64,000 nucleotides of DNA from Romanomermis culicivorax (GCA_963922205.1 CAWUHX010000028.1:62001-126000); one strand, 5' to 3'; positions 42,292-55,500 are shown, counted from the first letter of the stretch. The notes: a model not told the origin generated them from the letters alone. Made by a program: numbers and translations.

Positions 42292-42401
42292 ATGATGATA
42301 AGTTTAACGCCATCCTACTATCGAACCATGGTCAAAGTTTTCGGCGTGCTATTTTTAATAATGTCGACCATGATCGCTAATGCGGAATCCAGTTTTATAC
42401 C
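42292..42401 (+). CDS. NPF prohormone exon 1 (signal peptide)
   Basis: ATGATG start, hydrophobic leader, predicted cleavage near ANA/ESS; donor CC/GTAAGT, phase 2. The upstream ATTTTCAG is 2 nt from the ATG. Confidence 0.8.
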
Positions 42402-44943
42402 GTAAGTCGGTGAAGTAAAACGATTTATAGTCCGTTTTTTAAACTCGCAGATAAAACATATTTCTAAGATTTTCTGCTGAATGATATATTTAATTTCCTG
42501 AAGTGTATGTTAAAATAATATCCAATATAGGATTTTCGAAAAACATTTAACTCATCGGATCCACTACCACCTGCAAGGTGGTGCGCGACCCTACCCTGCC
42601 TGGCCGAGGTATTCTGAAAGCCACATTTTACTGAAAATTTGTGACACTTTAATATTTTTCTAGTAAAAATTCTGTAGTAATAAGATTTGTGAACGGCAGC
42701 ACTAAGTTTTGTCAGTTCTCAATTCCCAAGTATTTTGTGAAAAAACTGTCGTCTTACAAAAAATCGTAATCTGTGTCTATCTTTCAGTCGGGTTTTTCGA
42801 ATAAATAAAATGTATGAACAAGTATCATATCCAATTGAAGCATACTGCCACTTCTGTCAAAGATAGAGTTTTCACTCGCTTTTCTGCTAATGCCATGATA
42901 TACTCGGGTAGATATTTTCAAGAAAGCATTGCTTTCACATTATCAAACATAAGTGTTTCAAAACCCTCACATGTGAAAATTAGGTTTAAATATGATTCCA
43001 TGTTTTGATGTCAAAATATAAGTGGAAAACACGTTGTTGAGCGAGTTTCACGTGGCTGATCTTTCTAAAAAATATAAACTATTGTTAATTAAAACTCCAG
43101 AGGCATTCACAAAAATGTGAGGCGTCTTCTACATTTTCAATGAATTCCTGATCAGTGAATAAGCTTGTGTTGGAGCATAGTTACTATGGAGCACAGTTGT
43201 ACAGAAACTGCAAAAACACAAACCGACTCGAATTTTATCGAATAAACATATTTCTATCCGAAGTTAGGCAGTTTGTAAAATCCCTGAAGCAATCGTTATC
43301 CAGATTTTATGAAAAATTGTTCAGGTAAACTTATGACTGAAGCATACTTTTTCTCAGGGCGTTGGGATTCTGGAACTGAACTTTCTGATCACAGTAGAAT
43401 TCTGGCTGATCCCTATCACAACTCAAACCTTCTAGACTGTATATTGATCGGCGTAACTTGTAGGTAACGAAAAACTATGTGAACGGATTCTGTTATAATC
43501 AAATATACTGTCGCCAGTAGTGAAAAGTAGCTTTCGATGGAATCAGTATTCCTGAAAATGCAAAAAAAATGTCTGCATTCTGCTACATCCATACTTCCGA
43601 AAATTTGAGAAAATCTTTCTGATGATGGAGGAAGATTGATATGACTTTGAAGTCAAACCCAGGTTTGTTGATACATTTATAACTTTTCGAAAATAGGTCT
43701 GTAAAGTGAATAATTACCACGGTAGTGTAAACAGCTCGATTTTTTCATATAGCCTTGGAACCTGTATCAACACTCTAGCGCGCTTCAAAAATATCCCCAA
43801 AATATATGAAGTTATCCGATCTTCCTCGACTGGCTGTGGCAACCTTGACCTTTACAAAAGATTCCTCATTTTTCAACTTCATGCATTTCATCTCCTTTTT
43901 CTTCAGTTATAGCGAAAAAACTTCGCTTGACGTCGATGAAATTAAGAGCAATAAAAGGAACGACGAAATGTTAGACATCGATCAATTGGCTACAATGCTC
44001 GGGGCTTGGCAAAGACCAAGGTAATTGTTTTGCTGTTTTACTGACCCTCGGGATTTCATAATGATCGAACTATATTGACTTTACAATGTTGACAACGTCT
44101 GAAAATTTTTGACTAACTTTGGCTTTGCATGTTACGAAAATGGCTCGAATTTGTACTTAACCCATTCTGATTAGTGAAAAAATGAAACATGTCACAGATT
44201 TCATGATTAATAGCTTCAAATTTATGAATAGTCCTAACGGAGATTTTTATAAAAGTATTAGTTGAATGACGATGAATTGTGCCTAACGATGGGAAGTTCC
44301 TAAGTGCAAATTCTGAAATCTAATGCGTTCGATAGGCCATAGTTCATCTGAGTTGTCACACGAAACATTTTTGGTCACTCTGGATTTTGTGTTCTCCTTA
44401 ATATTGCCATTATAAAATTGACATGATGAAAACTTTACACTATCTACTTTATGAAAATCTCAGTGTAAGCAATGCAAATCCTGATCCTTCCTTCATAAAA
44501 ATTATCACCCAATGAGCTGACCACAGTTGCGTAAGAGTTGAACCTTATCCTCTCATATTTGTCATGCACCTTTTTCACAAAATTTCATTACTTCTATTAA
44601 GATTCGGAAAACGCCTCTCATCTTTGGCTAAGAAGTACGATCTTTACAAGTAAGAACTATTTGAATATTTTATATGAAAATCAGTTCCTAATTTTTCAAC
44701 ACTTTTGAATTTACAGCAGGCTAGATTATTTGAATGACCTGGAGTTGGCTAACACGTTGGGGCGGATGCAAAGACCGAGGTAAGATGATGGCTTTTTACA
44801 GAGTCAGGCTCAGTTTAGACACTGTACTGCACCTTGGTTGTCTGCAAAAAAGATGATATATTCTCTAAAATCAATGCTAGTGCAGCAAACCAGACTTGCA
44901 AAGGACATCCTTCCTTAACAATTTTTTTTATAGATTTGGCTAA
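42292..44943 (+). CDS. Neuropeptide F-type prohormone with two RPRFamide peptides
   Basis: Five exons (42292-42401, 43907-44020, 44602-44649, 44717-44779, 44934-44943), all junctions in phase 2, encode 114 residues. A signal peptide (TMVKVFGVLFLIMSTMIANA) is followed by an acidic spacer, a KR site, then a first peptide of 22 residues ending LGAWQRPRF before GKR. A second peptide of up to 34 residues ends LGRMQRPRF before G and a stop. Gly donates the C-terminal amide. RPRFamide is the signature of invertebrate neuropeptide F, and an intron splitting the codon of the penultimate Arg (AG/A) is the conserved NPY/NPF intron; here it occurs in both units. A TTTTCAG acceptor lies 2 nt before the ATG, consistent with trans-splicing. 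Secreted NPF peptides act through GPCRs in feeding and metabolic signalling in other invertebrates. Confidence 0.85.
43907..44020 (+). CDS. NPF prohormone exon 2 (first peptide)
   Basis: Acceptor TTTTTCTTCAG. Encodes an acidic spacer, NKR cleavage site and the first peptide up to QRPR. The donor AAG/GTAATT splits the final Arg codon. Confidence 0.85.
44602..44649 (+). CDS. NPF prohormone exon 3 (F-GKR and start of second peptide)
   Basis: Begins A/TTC/GGA/AAA/CGC, completing Arg and adding Phe, the amidation Gly and the dibasic site, then LSSLAKKYDLY. The acceptor reads TTCTATTAAG, an AAG rather than CAG or TAG end. Confidence 0.8.
44717..44779 (+). CDS. NPF prohormone exon 4 (second peptide)
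   Basis: Acceptor AATTTACAG. Encodes RLDYLNDLELANTLGRMQRP, with the same split-Arg donor (CCGAG/GTAAGA). The amphipathic helix-like run is typical of long NPF. Confidence 0.85.
44934..44943 (+). CDS. NPF prohormone exon 5 (F-G-stop)
   Basis: A 10-nt coding end after ATTTTTTTTATAG: completes Arg, then Phe, Gly, TAA. No dibasic site is needed because the prohormone ends at the amidation Gly. Confidence 0.7.
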
Positions 44944-46166
44944 TTAGTTACTATTGCTCTTCGTAGAGAGTTTTCGATGATTTTTTGACAGAAGCCTTGG
45001 CATGGTAAATTCCCATTCGTGCGTATATATCCAAATAAAAGGAAAATCATTTTAGCTTGTGCGGTCGAAACTTTTATCACCATTTTGATATTGCATTATT
45101 CCATTTTCCAAATATTTATTCAGTCAGTAAATCTTACAATTATACTACACGCAAAAAATGTATATAAATTTTCTACAATAAAAAACGAAGCTAGAAAAAT
45201 TCGTTGTAACTACAGGCATGGGAGAATGATACCGTTTTGAAAATTTGTTGACTCAGAGGCAAACTGGGCAGAAGTCACGTATTTTCCCAATATATTCATA
45301 GAAGGTATTAATTCTACTTGAACTACATGGTGAAATGGATCTACATCACAACACTGTAATTTACCGTTTCTGTGAATTTACCGAAACGCTTACAACAACG
45401 CAAATGAATTGTCCACTAATACTGACATTTAGTGAAATTTTCGAACAAAAAGCTGCAGGTTAGTAAGCAAATGGTCTCGGCTGGATTGCCCATCGTAATG
45501 ATTCTGAATCATTAATATCATTTTGGAAATCTTGTGATCAAACAAACGCTTCTGAAAACGTGGAATCATTTCAGAAGAAAACTAGCCTGTTCGCTCGTAA
45601 ATAAAAATAATAAAGCTGGAAATCAAGTTCTGCATCATATTTTGACAATTTTCTGCATGATTGACGACAATATTAATTTTGTGATTTTTCAATTTAGAAG
45701 AATTTTATGAAAAACAGACCATAAAAATATAGAAGAAAAAAGGCGGTTCCATGTTTTCGGTTCCTGGACATAGAGCTCTGGTTTTCGAGATTTCTTTAAA
45801 ATAATAGTTAAGGTGAACTTTTTTCGCAATATTTCTTAAGGGTCATTAATACTTGGCATTTCCGACGGAACGGAACGGAATGCAATCGACGGAACGTAAC
45901 CGAACGAACGAGAAATTTTCGTTCCGTTCGGCTCGTCTGAAGGTTACCGTCGGTCATTTTCCACAAAATTTCGGTTATCCTTTCCGACCGAAAGTGGGTT
46001 TTCAGGCTGAACGTTTCAAGCTGTTGACGATCCGCTCCATTTCGTCGGAAAATGCAAGTATTAATGACCCTTTACTCTGCTTCAGATTTGGAACAGTTAG
46101 GGTAAAAAACAAAATCGGGGCAGAATTCCGGAAACTATCCCGAAAAACCATAAAATTCACGGGACT
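44944..46166. other. Convergent intergenic spacer between NPF and KCC genes
   Basis: The two genes end tail-to-tail here. Apart from the TIR element at 45840-46070, which may lie in the KCC 3' untranslated region, nothing is recognised. Confidence 0.5.
45840..46070. mobile_element. 231-bp TIR element (GGGTCATTAATACTTG)
   Basis: The left end GGGTCATTAATACTTG is matched by CAAGTATTAATGACCC at the right end, and the similarity continues inward into the CCGACGGAA/TTCGTCGG region. The interior is rich in GGAACG and CCGAACG. It is MITE-like, with no clear target duplication, and lies about 100 bp beyond the KCC stop codon. Confidence 0.75.
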
Positions 46167-46572
46167 TCAATAAATAGTGATCACTTCTTTTCCCGAACCC
46201 CTGACCAACAAAACGCGTTCCAGACCGTCGGTTAACGCCTCCAAGTATTCCATATAGTAGACCAGTCCTTCGCGGGAGTGCGGCGGCCTAGGCAAATTGA
46301 GTACGTACAAACGGCATCCAGTTGACGATTTTTCTTTGATCAAACGGTTCATTTTCAAGGCTGTATGCATTTTCCGCAATTTATTGCCGTCTAATTTGCT
46401 GAAACGTTCTTCTTTGGCGATTCTTTTTTCTTCGTCGACGGTCCTGGATGCGTGACCGCCGATGCTACCGTCGTCGCTGAGCTCGGCGCCGCTGTGAGAA
46501 TAGAACAACGAATTCCGTTTTTCTGTCAAACGATTTTTCGCGAAATCACGCACGGTTTTGCTTGGCATATCG
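46167..46572 (-). CDS. KCC: KCC exon 19 (C-terminus)
   Basis: Acceptor [36 protein letters not shown] and [20 protein letters not shown], ending VITIY and TAA. Matches the KCC C-terminus closely; Thr in KMHTA aligns with a WNK/SPAK site. Confidence 0.97.
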
Positions 46573-49500
46573 CTGAAAAAAGAAAAATTATAGTTCAAGA
46601 TTGTACAAAAATATCCCCCGATTAAGATCAGTTTTTTTAAACCACTCAACGGCTTCAAATAACTTTCTTGTAGAAAAACTTCATAAATCTCATTACAGTA
46701 AGTGCTAATTTGCGCTTATAGGGTAAATCATTTTGTTTTGGATCAGACAGTGCGAAATCTCACATAGCAAGATCAGTAAAATGTGATGAAATTCGAGCGC
46801 GTTTAATGCATAAATTCTTCTTAATCAATGCTCATTTACACTGTTGTTCGATCAATTGAGTCATCAAAAAATCTAACTAATTTAATGCACATCTCACTGA
46901 AGAAAAGTATCCCAATTCAAGCTGATTTTCAGTAAACCGTGCTTCTTGGAATCACATAATATTATCTGATTAATATTCAAATGCAATTAGCTGAAACATC
47001 TGTTGAACACTAGACTTGAAATTTATCCACATTAAACCAGTGCTTTCTGAAATCAGTTGTTGTCTGATTAACGTTCAACTGATGCTATATAAAACTCGAA
47101 TGAATTTCAAACACATATTATCATAGAAATATTTTCAAACCCGCTGTAATCCAGATTATTTTTCGGATGATACTTTGGCTTCAAATTTGAATAAGGTAAA
47201 ATTCGAACACCTGCTAGATTATAAGGCATAGAAAGCTATATAGATTTTCACATTTTGAAAACAATAATAAATGAAATTAGTGGAATTTCAGGTAGTATGG
47301 AGTAACTACGATAAAAATACCACTATTAAATTTTAGTTGGAAAAGTACGGTTCGTGGTAAATGCATTTACTTTTAGTTAACTGACATTTGGAATTTAGTA
47401 GTTTTATTAACTAGCAGGACGCAGTTAATATAGTCTGTTTTCTAGAAAATATTTCCGAATAAAAAAGTGACACAAATCAGTCGTAACATTTTTCACTCGA
47501 AAAATTGTTAAAGGTGAAGTCAGTATCTTCACAAATTTCGAGTCCTATATAGTGTACTGTTTATCGGAAAATCGTGAAAATCTGAAATACTACTTGCTTT
47601 CCACTTTCATTATTTGGAAGCATTTCAAGAAAAACAGGCTATAGTCTCTGTTGCTTCGAATGCTTCTAAATAACAAAACTGGAAAGCGAGTACTGTTTCA
47701 AAATTCTAGTACAGTAAAACCGTCGTGTAAACTAGCTTGATGACAAGACTGATTTCTGTAATTTTTCTATTTAGAAGGAATGCACTAGTGAATCCAATGC
47801 ACTAGTGAATCCACTAGTAACGTGCCCATTGTGAGTATTAAAAAGTTACCTGGATCGTCGTAACTGTCTGCCAGACGATAACCATTTGCTCCTCAACTCT
47901 TCGAAAGTATCGTTGACGTCTGGTTCGAAAGCTTTATTATCTTTGCCCGGCATGCCTCCAGTTCTCTCACCGCCCTGCTTAGGACCACATTCCGAATCCG
48001 CCAACGAAGAACTGCTGCTGCTGAAACTATTGCATCTTCTGTAACGTCTGCAAGAGAGAGTGAAAGGAGAGTTTATAGGAATTGCTTGAATTTTTACGCA
48101 GTTTAAAAATGGGGACAAGAAAATTTTCAGTACTGTTTCAGTCTCATTCATCATGACCAAAATGTAAAACTACAGTACTGAATCAACAAATTTTACCTGC
48201 GAGTTGTGTGACCGTTTTCGTAATCTTGACAATCCAATGTTTTGTCGTTCAACTTAATTTTCACTCTTCTGTGCTTTTTGGGCGACGATTTTCGATTTTT
48301 TTCATCGATATCGGGTATTTGAATAACAGTTTCGGGCATGAACAATAGACCAGCATCGGCGCCTTGTTTATTGTTGTCCCCAGAAGTCGTGGGTGGCAAA
48401 TAGGAGTTGATGGTTTCTCTGAGATGTTGGGCGATCACGGGCTGAAAAACGCGAACGACTTTTTACAAATCAGATTGAAGATCACGCAATAATTATTCAC
48501 AGCCCTACATTTACCGATCTTTGTGTTTACACGGACATTTTCTGACACCACCTTATCCCCCGATTTTCCATTTATTGAATACTATGATTCCACCTACGAG
48601 TGTTGTGCTCCGTAAAACTTCTCTAGCCGATGCAAAGGTTTCAAAAAAGTCCTACTGTTGACAAAAAATCTCGGACAGCTATTCCAGCCAAATCCGTTAA
48701 GAGTTGACAAAGAACAGCTACTCAAGATCAGTTTTGGCACTTCGATTGGTCAGCTAATCCAGGCCAGGCCAATCAGAATCATTTACTTACCCATTTCAGC
48801 TCGAACTATAAGAAAAGCGCAAATCGAAAGATGACCACTAAGTCAAAGTGGAGATCACGCCGTACAAAAGAAACAACGTCTACATGTTAGACCTTATTGA
48901 TAGCTGAACATACGCGCCTGGTCACTTAGCTTTGGAAAGTTCACTCTCTAGGGTTATAGAACAAGATAAGACTGACAAGATAAACATGTGAATGTGCATG
49001 GTTCTTTATGTAAGTATCATTTTTTGAAAGGGAATATTGTACTTTTCGACCCAAAAATTTCGTGGCTAATTTGACTTCAGAGCGTAATTAAGAAAATGTC
49101 CTTTTAAAGCCTATTGTAGTTACAAAACACCGTGCGAGTAGCTTTCCGCAAAAATCTACTTGCAAAACAGTAAAGCTTACGTCTACGGAAGACTTCTTGC
49201 CGCCCATTGACAAATTGAGGGCTAAACGAGCCCTATCTTCCATTAGCATGGTTCTTTCATAGGCGTCCATGGTTATTTCTGCGTCTGAAAGTTCCACGAC
49301 TTCGACCGTGGCGTCGATTCTCAATTGATAAACCCACCTCTGCAAGTCTTCTTTCATTCTGACAGCTTGAATAGGAATGGGGTACCAGTTTATGTGAAAT
49401 ATTCCAAGTCCAGAATAGGCGTCCTTTGCTTGACTTCTCAATCTCCAAAGTTGAATCTTCTGTCTTTTGTTTCAGGAATCATTTAATTAATTTTTGCTTT

Positions 49501-52500
49501 CAACTTTTTATCTATCCTTTTTAATTTTTAAGGGAAATCGTAAATTCCGGGAGAACTATAAAATATTGGAAAGGAATGAGCTTTCTTCATATTCCTCGCT
49601 ATTCAATCAACCTCTGGAAAAAGATTTTTGATCTTTTTACTAACTCATTCCAGTATTCCTTGCATCCAGAATCTTTTATAGAAAACGAAAACCCCAGAAA
49701 CTTTGCTAAGCGGCTGATCCTCGAATGTATAATTCCACTATTGTCGAAAAACTGGCGTTTAAGAAACTTATTCCAAAATGTAGGCCTGAAAATTTCGAAT
49801 TTCTTCTCATTGAGTCTACCTTTTTTGCACGGTCGGGAAAAAATAAAGATCATCTTACTGTTATCCTGTAATTGCGCAATGGTGAAAACTCGAATTTTGC
49901 ATTGCCTCCACACACGATGTTGTCTAAAATAGAAATGCTGAGGTCAGTTGTTGACCAGAACGTCTTCTTTCAATATTTCAACAGCCTTGAAGCCATTCAT
50001 GTTTTAATATGCTTAATATGCGAATTTGGATGTCAGTCCGACAGTCCTTCAAAGGAATTCTATCTTCATGTCTTGCAGGAATCCACAGTTTAAGAGCGTT
50101 CTTGGGGTAGACGAGCATAAAATTTTTTGATTTATTCACAAGATTCGAAACGAAATTTTGACGCTTTGAATTTTACATGTTGGAATAAAATTTGGCTCGT
50201 GTGTCTAAAGTTTAACAATGGTGCAGAAGTTTCACTGACGAAGAAGATTGATGGAAAGTACTTTGCATTCGCGATTCAATTTGTACCAAAATGTTTCATT
50301 CTTCACTTTTGATTTCAAACTTTGGTACTCAATACGCCATTCATTTTCAAATGAGCCCCGGAATACAAAAAATCCATAAAACAGATGACCATCATGTGAT
50401 GGCGAGGCAGATTTTTTTTCATAGCCCATTTTTTCACATGAACCTCGGAGAGAAAAAAGATGATCGTGCAAATACTAAACAACCAGTTCAGCGGCCATCT
50501 TTCCCCCTAGATTGACAGTAGTAGTTAAAACTACAACTTGAAAAGTAAAATTTTAGCTTGCGACACATTGTTATCTGTCTTTTCTTTGGATTCTTTTCTA
50601 TTTCAGCCGGTGCTCACCTGAAAATGTATAACTGTCACAGTCAATCTGAGAAAATAGCGACAGCGTAAGCAGGCTATTCATTATTTGCATATGAGCATCT
50701 CGTTTCTTTGCGAGACTATTTGAAGAAAATGTACGATAAGTTTCCACTTAAAATGTGTTCCATTTGAATATAGCATATTTAAAACCTGGAATACTTTACC
50801 TAAGTAAAAAAGGCAACAAAATCATCAGGCCTCCGTCGTGTATGATCCACCAAACGTCAATAGTGCCGGCTAACTGATCCAAAGGTTCCGGGTACATGAA
50901 AAGACCTTTTGGAACTAGCAAACACATGTGATTGGTGGCTACCCTATGGACGGTATCTAAAATAGGAGTTTTCAAATTTTTCCATAAAGGAAATGAATCG
51001 CATGTTTGCCCTTAGTGGGATGTTAGACTTGAATTATAATAGTCATTTTATCAAAGTCTTTCCGGTAGACTTTACGTTTTATAATTCAACAGATTTTTAC
51101 TGACGTCAGGTTTGGTTTCGCGTGGCAAAATCTACGATGAGTGAAGCTTTTACCCAGGAAATCCCAATATTTCGAATTGCGTTTTTGCAACCGATTTTTC
51201 CAATTATTGGGCCATCCGACGATTACTGTATTAGGCCGTAGGCTGCCCATACCTACGCATTGGATCAGGGCGCATATATTTTCAGCGGGGTCGGGCACTA
51301 GTACGACTTCAGTGAATCCTTTCAACTTAGCCTCTTTCATTTGTTCTTGTAGTTTCTGAACAATCGAATAATTCTATGATTACAATAAAATTGGAGTAAA
51401 TTATTGTTCAGACTTCAGAGAGCTTTCAATGTCATAAACGTTTTAATTTTGCAACAGTCTTTTACATTATCTTCTGTGAATTTCGCTGTGACCTGACTTT
51501 GTTTTTGCTCGAGCAGTCAGCTAATGCCAGTCGCAGCTTTTATAGTGATATTGCTTACATCTCTGACTTGCTGCGATTTAGTTTCATCTTCGTGATTAGT
51601 CAAGTTGCCTTCGATCAGCGTTGCGGCCATGGTCAGTCCTCTTCCAGCTTTTAATTGGTTGGCGAATAGTAACATTTTACGATTCATATTTTCTTCGCCA
51701 GGTTCCAATTTTAATAGCACTAGCAATTGAGGCCTAAAACGATGATATGGAAATGTATCAAATAGGGCAAGCACAATGATCATCGCAAAGCACTGAGCAA
51801 GTGTGTGTTTAACAGTAAAAGTACTCTATCATAACGAACCTCCAGTTCTGAGCATTCATTCTGTTTTCTTCAGCCTTTAGTAAACTGTACTGAGCCGTTG
51901 ACAAGGCTAATCCTCTGATCCCATCTCCCCATTCTTTCTTTGCTCTGAAGTAAAACATAAACGGATTAGAAGTACGTAGGCTAAAAAACACCAAAATGTT
52001 AAAACTAATTTTTCATAGAGGAAATATGGGCAGAAGTGAGCTATAGATGATTTATTTCTCAGTTTGAAAATCACTACGAAACGCAACAAATTCGTAAGCT
52101 GTAGAGGTTTTCCACTAGATTTCAGAAAGTGGTTGAATCCCCTCCTTCAGTATTAAAATGTTTACCTTTTTTGTCTCAAATTTACATTACTTACGTTAAA
52201 AATATCGAAAAATCTCATTCAAGATCAGATGCTAAAAGTAAAGTTGCTTATTAATGAACAAGAGAATACGATTCTGAACTACATTCATTGTTGGAAATAG
52301 TTCACAGAATGATCTGCTCTCCCCCGGAGATCTTTGTAAAATATAAAAAAGTCATTTGGAATGCTTTTGCTTGCATTTATGTAGTCTGTTTTTCTTGAAA
52401 TGCTTCTAAATAATGAAAGTAAAAAGCAAGTAGTATTTCAGATTTTCACGATTTTCTGATAAACAATACATCATTTAGGACTGGAAATTTGTGAGTATAC

Positions 52501-55500
52501 TGCCTTTACAATTTTTTGAGTAAAAAATTTTACAGTAAGAGTCTTATGTAAACGATTTGACCACACTACTAATTTGTGTCACTTTTCTATTTGAAACATT
52601 TGTAACTCGAGTAAACTCCAGCAGTCCAGTTTTTAGAATTCCCGTTTTTTTCTCGCTTTTTTTCAGTCAAACTTACTTTTCCTTTCTTCCTACCATAGGA
52701 ATATTATCTTTTAAATTTATCTTTCCTGCCCGTTACATAAAAACTACTTATTCATCTTTCTATAAAAACTTCCCTACAAACTTTCTTCTCATTTTAGTTT
52801 TCTTCTTTCGATTCTAATCTTCTCTTTATCGTCAGAATCCTGCATTCCAATCTCATTTCACCCACCACTCTGTGGTTTTCCAGTACAATGCTATAATGAA
52901 AAACGCCTGAAAGTTATTTGTTGTATTACTATAAATATTTGTGTTTTCACCACTTTTGGCCATTATTATTTCCCGTTTTCCTGCTTATATGTTAATCATA
53001 TTACTTATGTTATGCCGTTTGGGTCGAGAATAAAGAGTGTTTATTATTGAATGTGTGATCGACTAATATTGTTGGTACTCGAGATTCTAGGGGTCCCAGA
53101 TCAACTTCCTAAATATTCCCTTATCTTGGTTGGATTCTACCCAGTTTTATTGTGCAGTTCTCTCGTGTGTTCTACAGTAATAGGTCCAGTGTTGTCCATT
53201 CCCGCTACATTGTCCTCTTTTCCCATAACCCATAAATCTTAACCCCACACATTTTATAAAAAACAGACTATAGATTTCAAGACAGTTAGTAACTTTGACA
53301 AAGACTACTTTGGGTTAGCAAAATACCATTAAAGCCTTTGTCATAAAAATGCTGAAAATTGCCAATTTTCAGCATTTTTATGACAGACGATTTTTGATCG
53401 AATTCTTCCATGAATTTTGTCTTTTTAAATCGTGAGAAAATAACAAATTTAACAAATGAAAAATCCATGCGTGAAACCGTCACAGACAACATCGTGATGA
53501 CGAAAAAAACTTTTATGAGAAATTAATCGGGTAATTTCAACGCTGAATACAAAAAGTAAGCTTGTGGCCTTAGGTAGGCAATTTTTTGAACCACTAAAGG
53601 ACGATAATTTCGAGTTTTTAGCACATGCTCCTTGATCCTCATCAATGTCTAAAAATTATTGTCTCAATGCTTGACAATCGAGTCTTATATCGATCTATAG
53701 ATCCACGTAGAATCCAGTCATGTGCATGAGTTAATTTCATTTCAATAGACAGGTGGTTGATTTTCCTATAATCCGTTAGAAAACAGTCTACGAAATTCTA
53801 CGAAATTCAGTGGTTTTTAGCGCTCAAATAAAAAGTCAGAACTTTGTTTTCTCTCCGAAAACACCACAGTTGTTCAGGTCAATTCCATGGTCAGAACTTG
53901 ACATTAGACTTACCCCTTGTATTCAATATATTTGTATATGGCGCCGGTCAACAAAATGACCATGATGGAATAATACCAGTTGCTACCAAGCATGAAAAAC
54001 AAGCACAACAAGGCGCCCAACAAGGACAAACTCCAATGGTAAATTTTGAACCGCGGGCGCCAATTGGGCGCTTTGAGCAACGTTTGCAAGCCGCAAACTA
54101 TGTTGACAGCCCCGTAGCACATCAGAAAAAAGCAATTGCACACTGGGGCTATGTAATCTATGCCGCCAATCAGAATGACCGCTTCGGTCAAGAGGGCGGT
54201 CAAAATGAGGGCGCGGACCGGTTCGCGGTTGCGTTTCGTCACTTTTTGGAAGACGCTCAAAAATGGTAGAACGTCGTCTTTGGCGATGGCGTGCAGAATT
54301 TTGGGAGCACCTGAATATGGAATTAGTGAAGTTTTACATCTTTTTATAGACATCGAAGTCTGGAATAGGAATCGGAATCTATGCGTCAAACTTGAAACTT
54401 GAACAGATTTTAACTCAGCTGTAGTTTGAATGTACGGGTTCAAAATCACAATAAGGAATAAAGAAGTGATCCAAAGCAATAACTTGACTTAATTTTCTAT
54501 CAATCCTCTGCATTTTTATCTATTTTATCTATTTTTGTCTCTGCTAATTAGCCGTATTTATTATTTCTTAGATCTTTGTTTGTACCCGAATGATTTTTAT
54601 TTGTCTTTAAATATTTCGATTATTTTTCTGCTGTTTCTAGTTTTTCATACGTTTATTCATCACTTAATTTGAAAAACTCTCAATCTATTATTTTTTTCGA
54701 ATTTTCAAAAAATTTCAGTTTCTTTTCTCTTTCTTTCACATTCTTATTTGCGATTTCGCTTTCTCGAAATTTTTCTTTTTGCAATTCCTATCAGTACCAG
54801 TTTCCGCACAGTTTGTGGATTTGGTTGCCATGTTTATTCCATCTTTGTTAAATTTATGGTTCTTGAAATAAGTGTTTTATAGTCCATTTTTTCTAAATGA
54901 GTCTTGGCGATAGTAAGTAATGTTTATGCAAATAAAAAGCCTACATCTTAAGTCATGTTTTTTCAAAACCTGACTGTAGTAACCTACAGTCCATTCATTT
55001 TGAAATGAACCTCGAAACACAACAAATGAAGAGAAATCCGTAGATAGGGAAGGGATGACCCTGCATCGTAAGCCAAAATTTTTTCTTCAGAAGTTGTTGT
55101 AGTCCTAACTATTACAGTTTATCTGAAAAAAAGGTGACCGCGTACGCAAGTTGTTTATTATTTGCATGAACATTTTTTTTCTTTCTGGGAATCAGTTAAA
55201 AAATAGAGTATAAAAAATCAGAAGTGTGCTACAGGATGAAATCACTTTTTTCTTTTTTTCTCTATCTTGCATTTCATGTCCGATTTGAAATTAAATATTT
55301 TTATTTTGATGTTTTTGTTTCATGATTTGCTATTTTTCCTTGTTTTTTCACTTTATGGTGGATTTGTATCCAATGTTCAGTTTTTTATTCTCCGATGTCA
55401 CATATAATGAACGTTCCTATTCTTTAATTTTTATAACTATTTGACTTCTTATCAAGGCTCTTTATTGAACTTCTTATCACTACTGTTTTTACTTTTCCTT

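Noticed and set aside
53340-53384. microRNA precursor
   Set aside because: The loop is a single base and the stem only 22 bp; it does not fit a usual hairpin precursor.
54160-54402. Plus-strand frames over KCC exon 10 (and 53844-54269)
   Set aside because: Antisense shadow of a well-supported exon.
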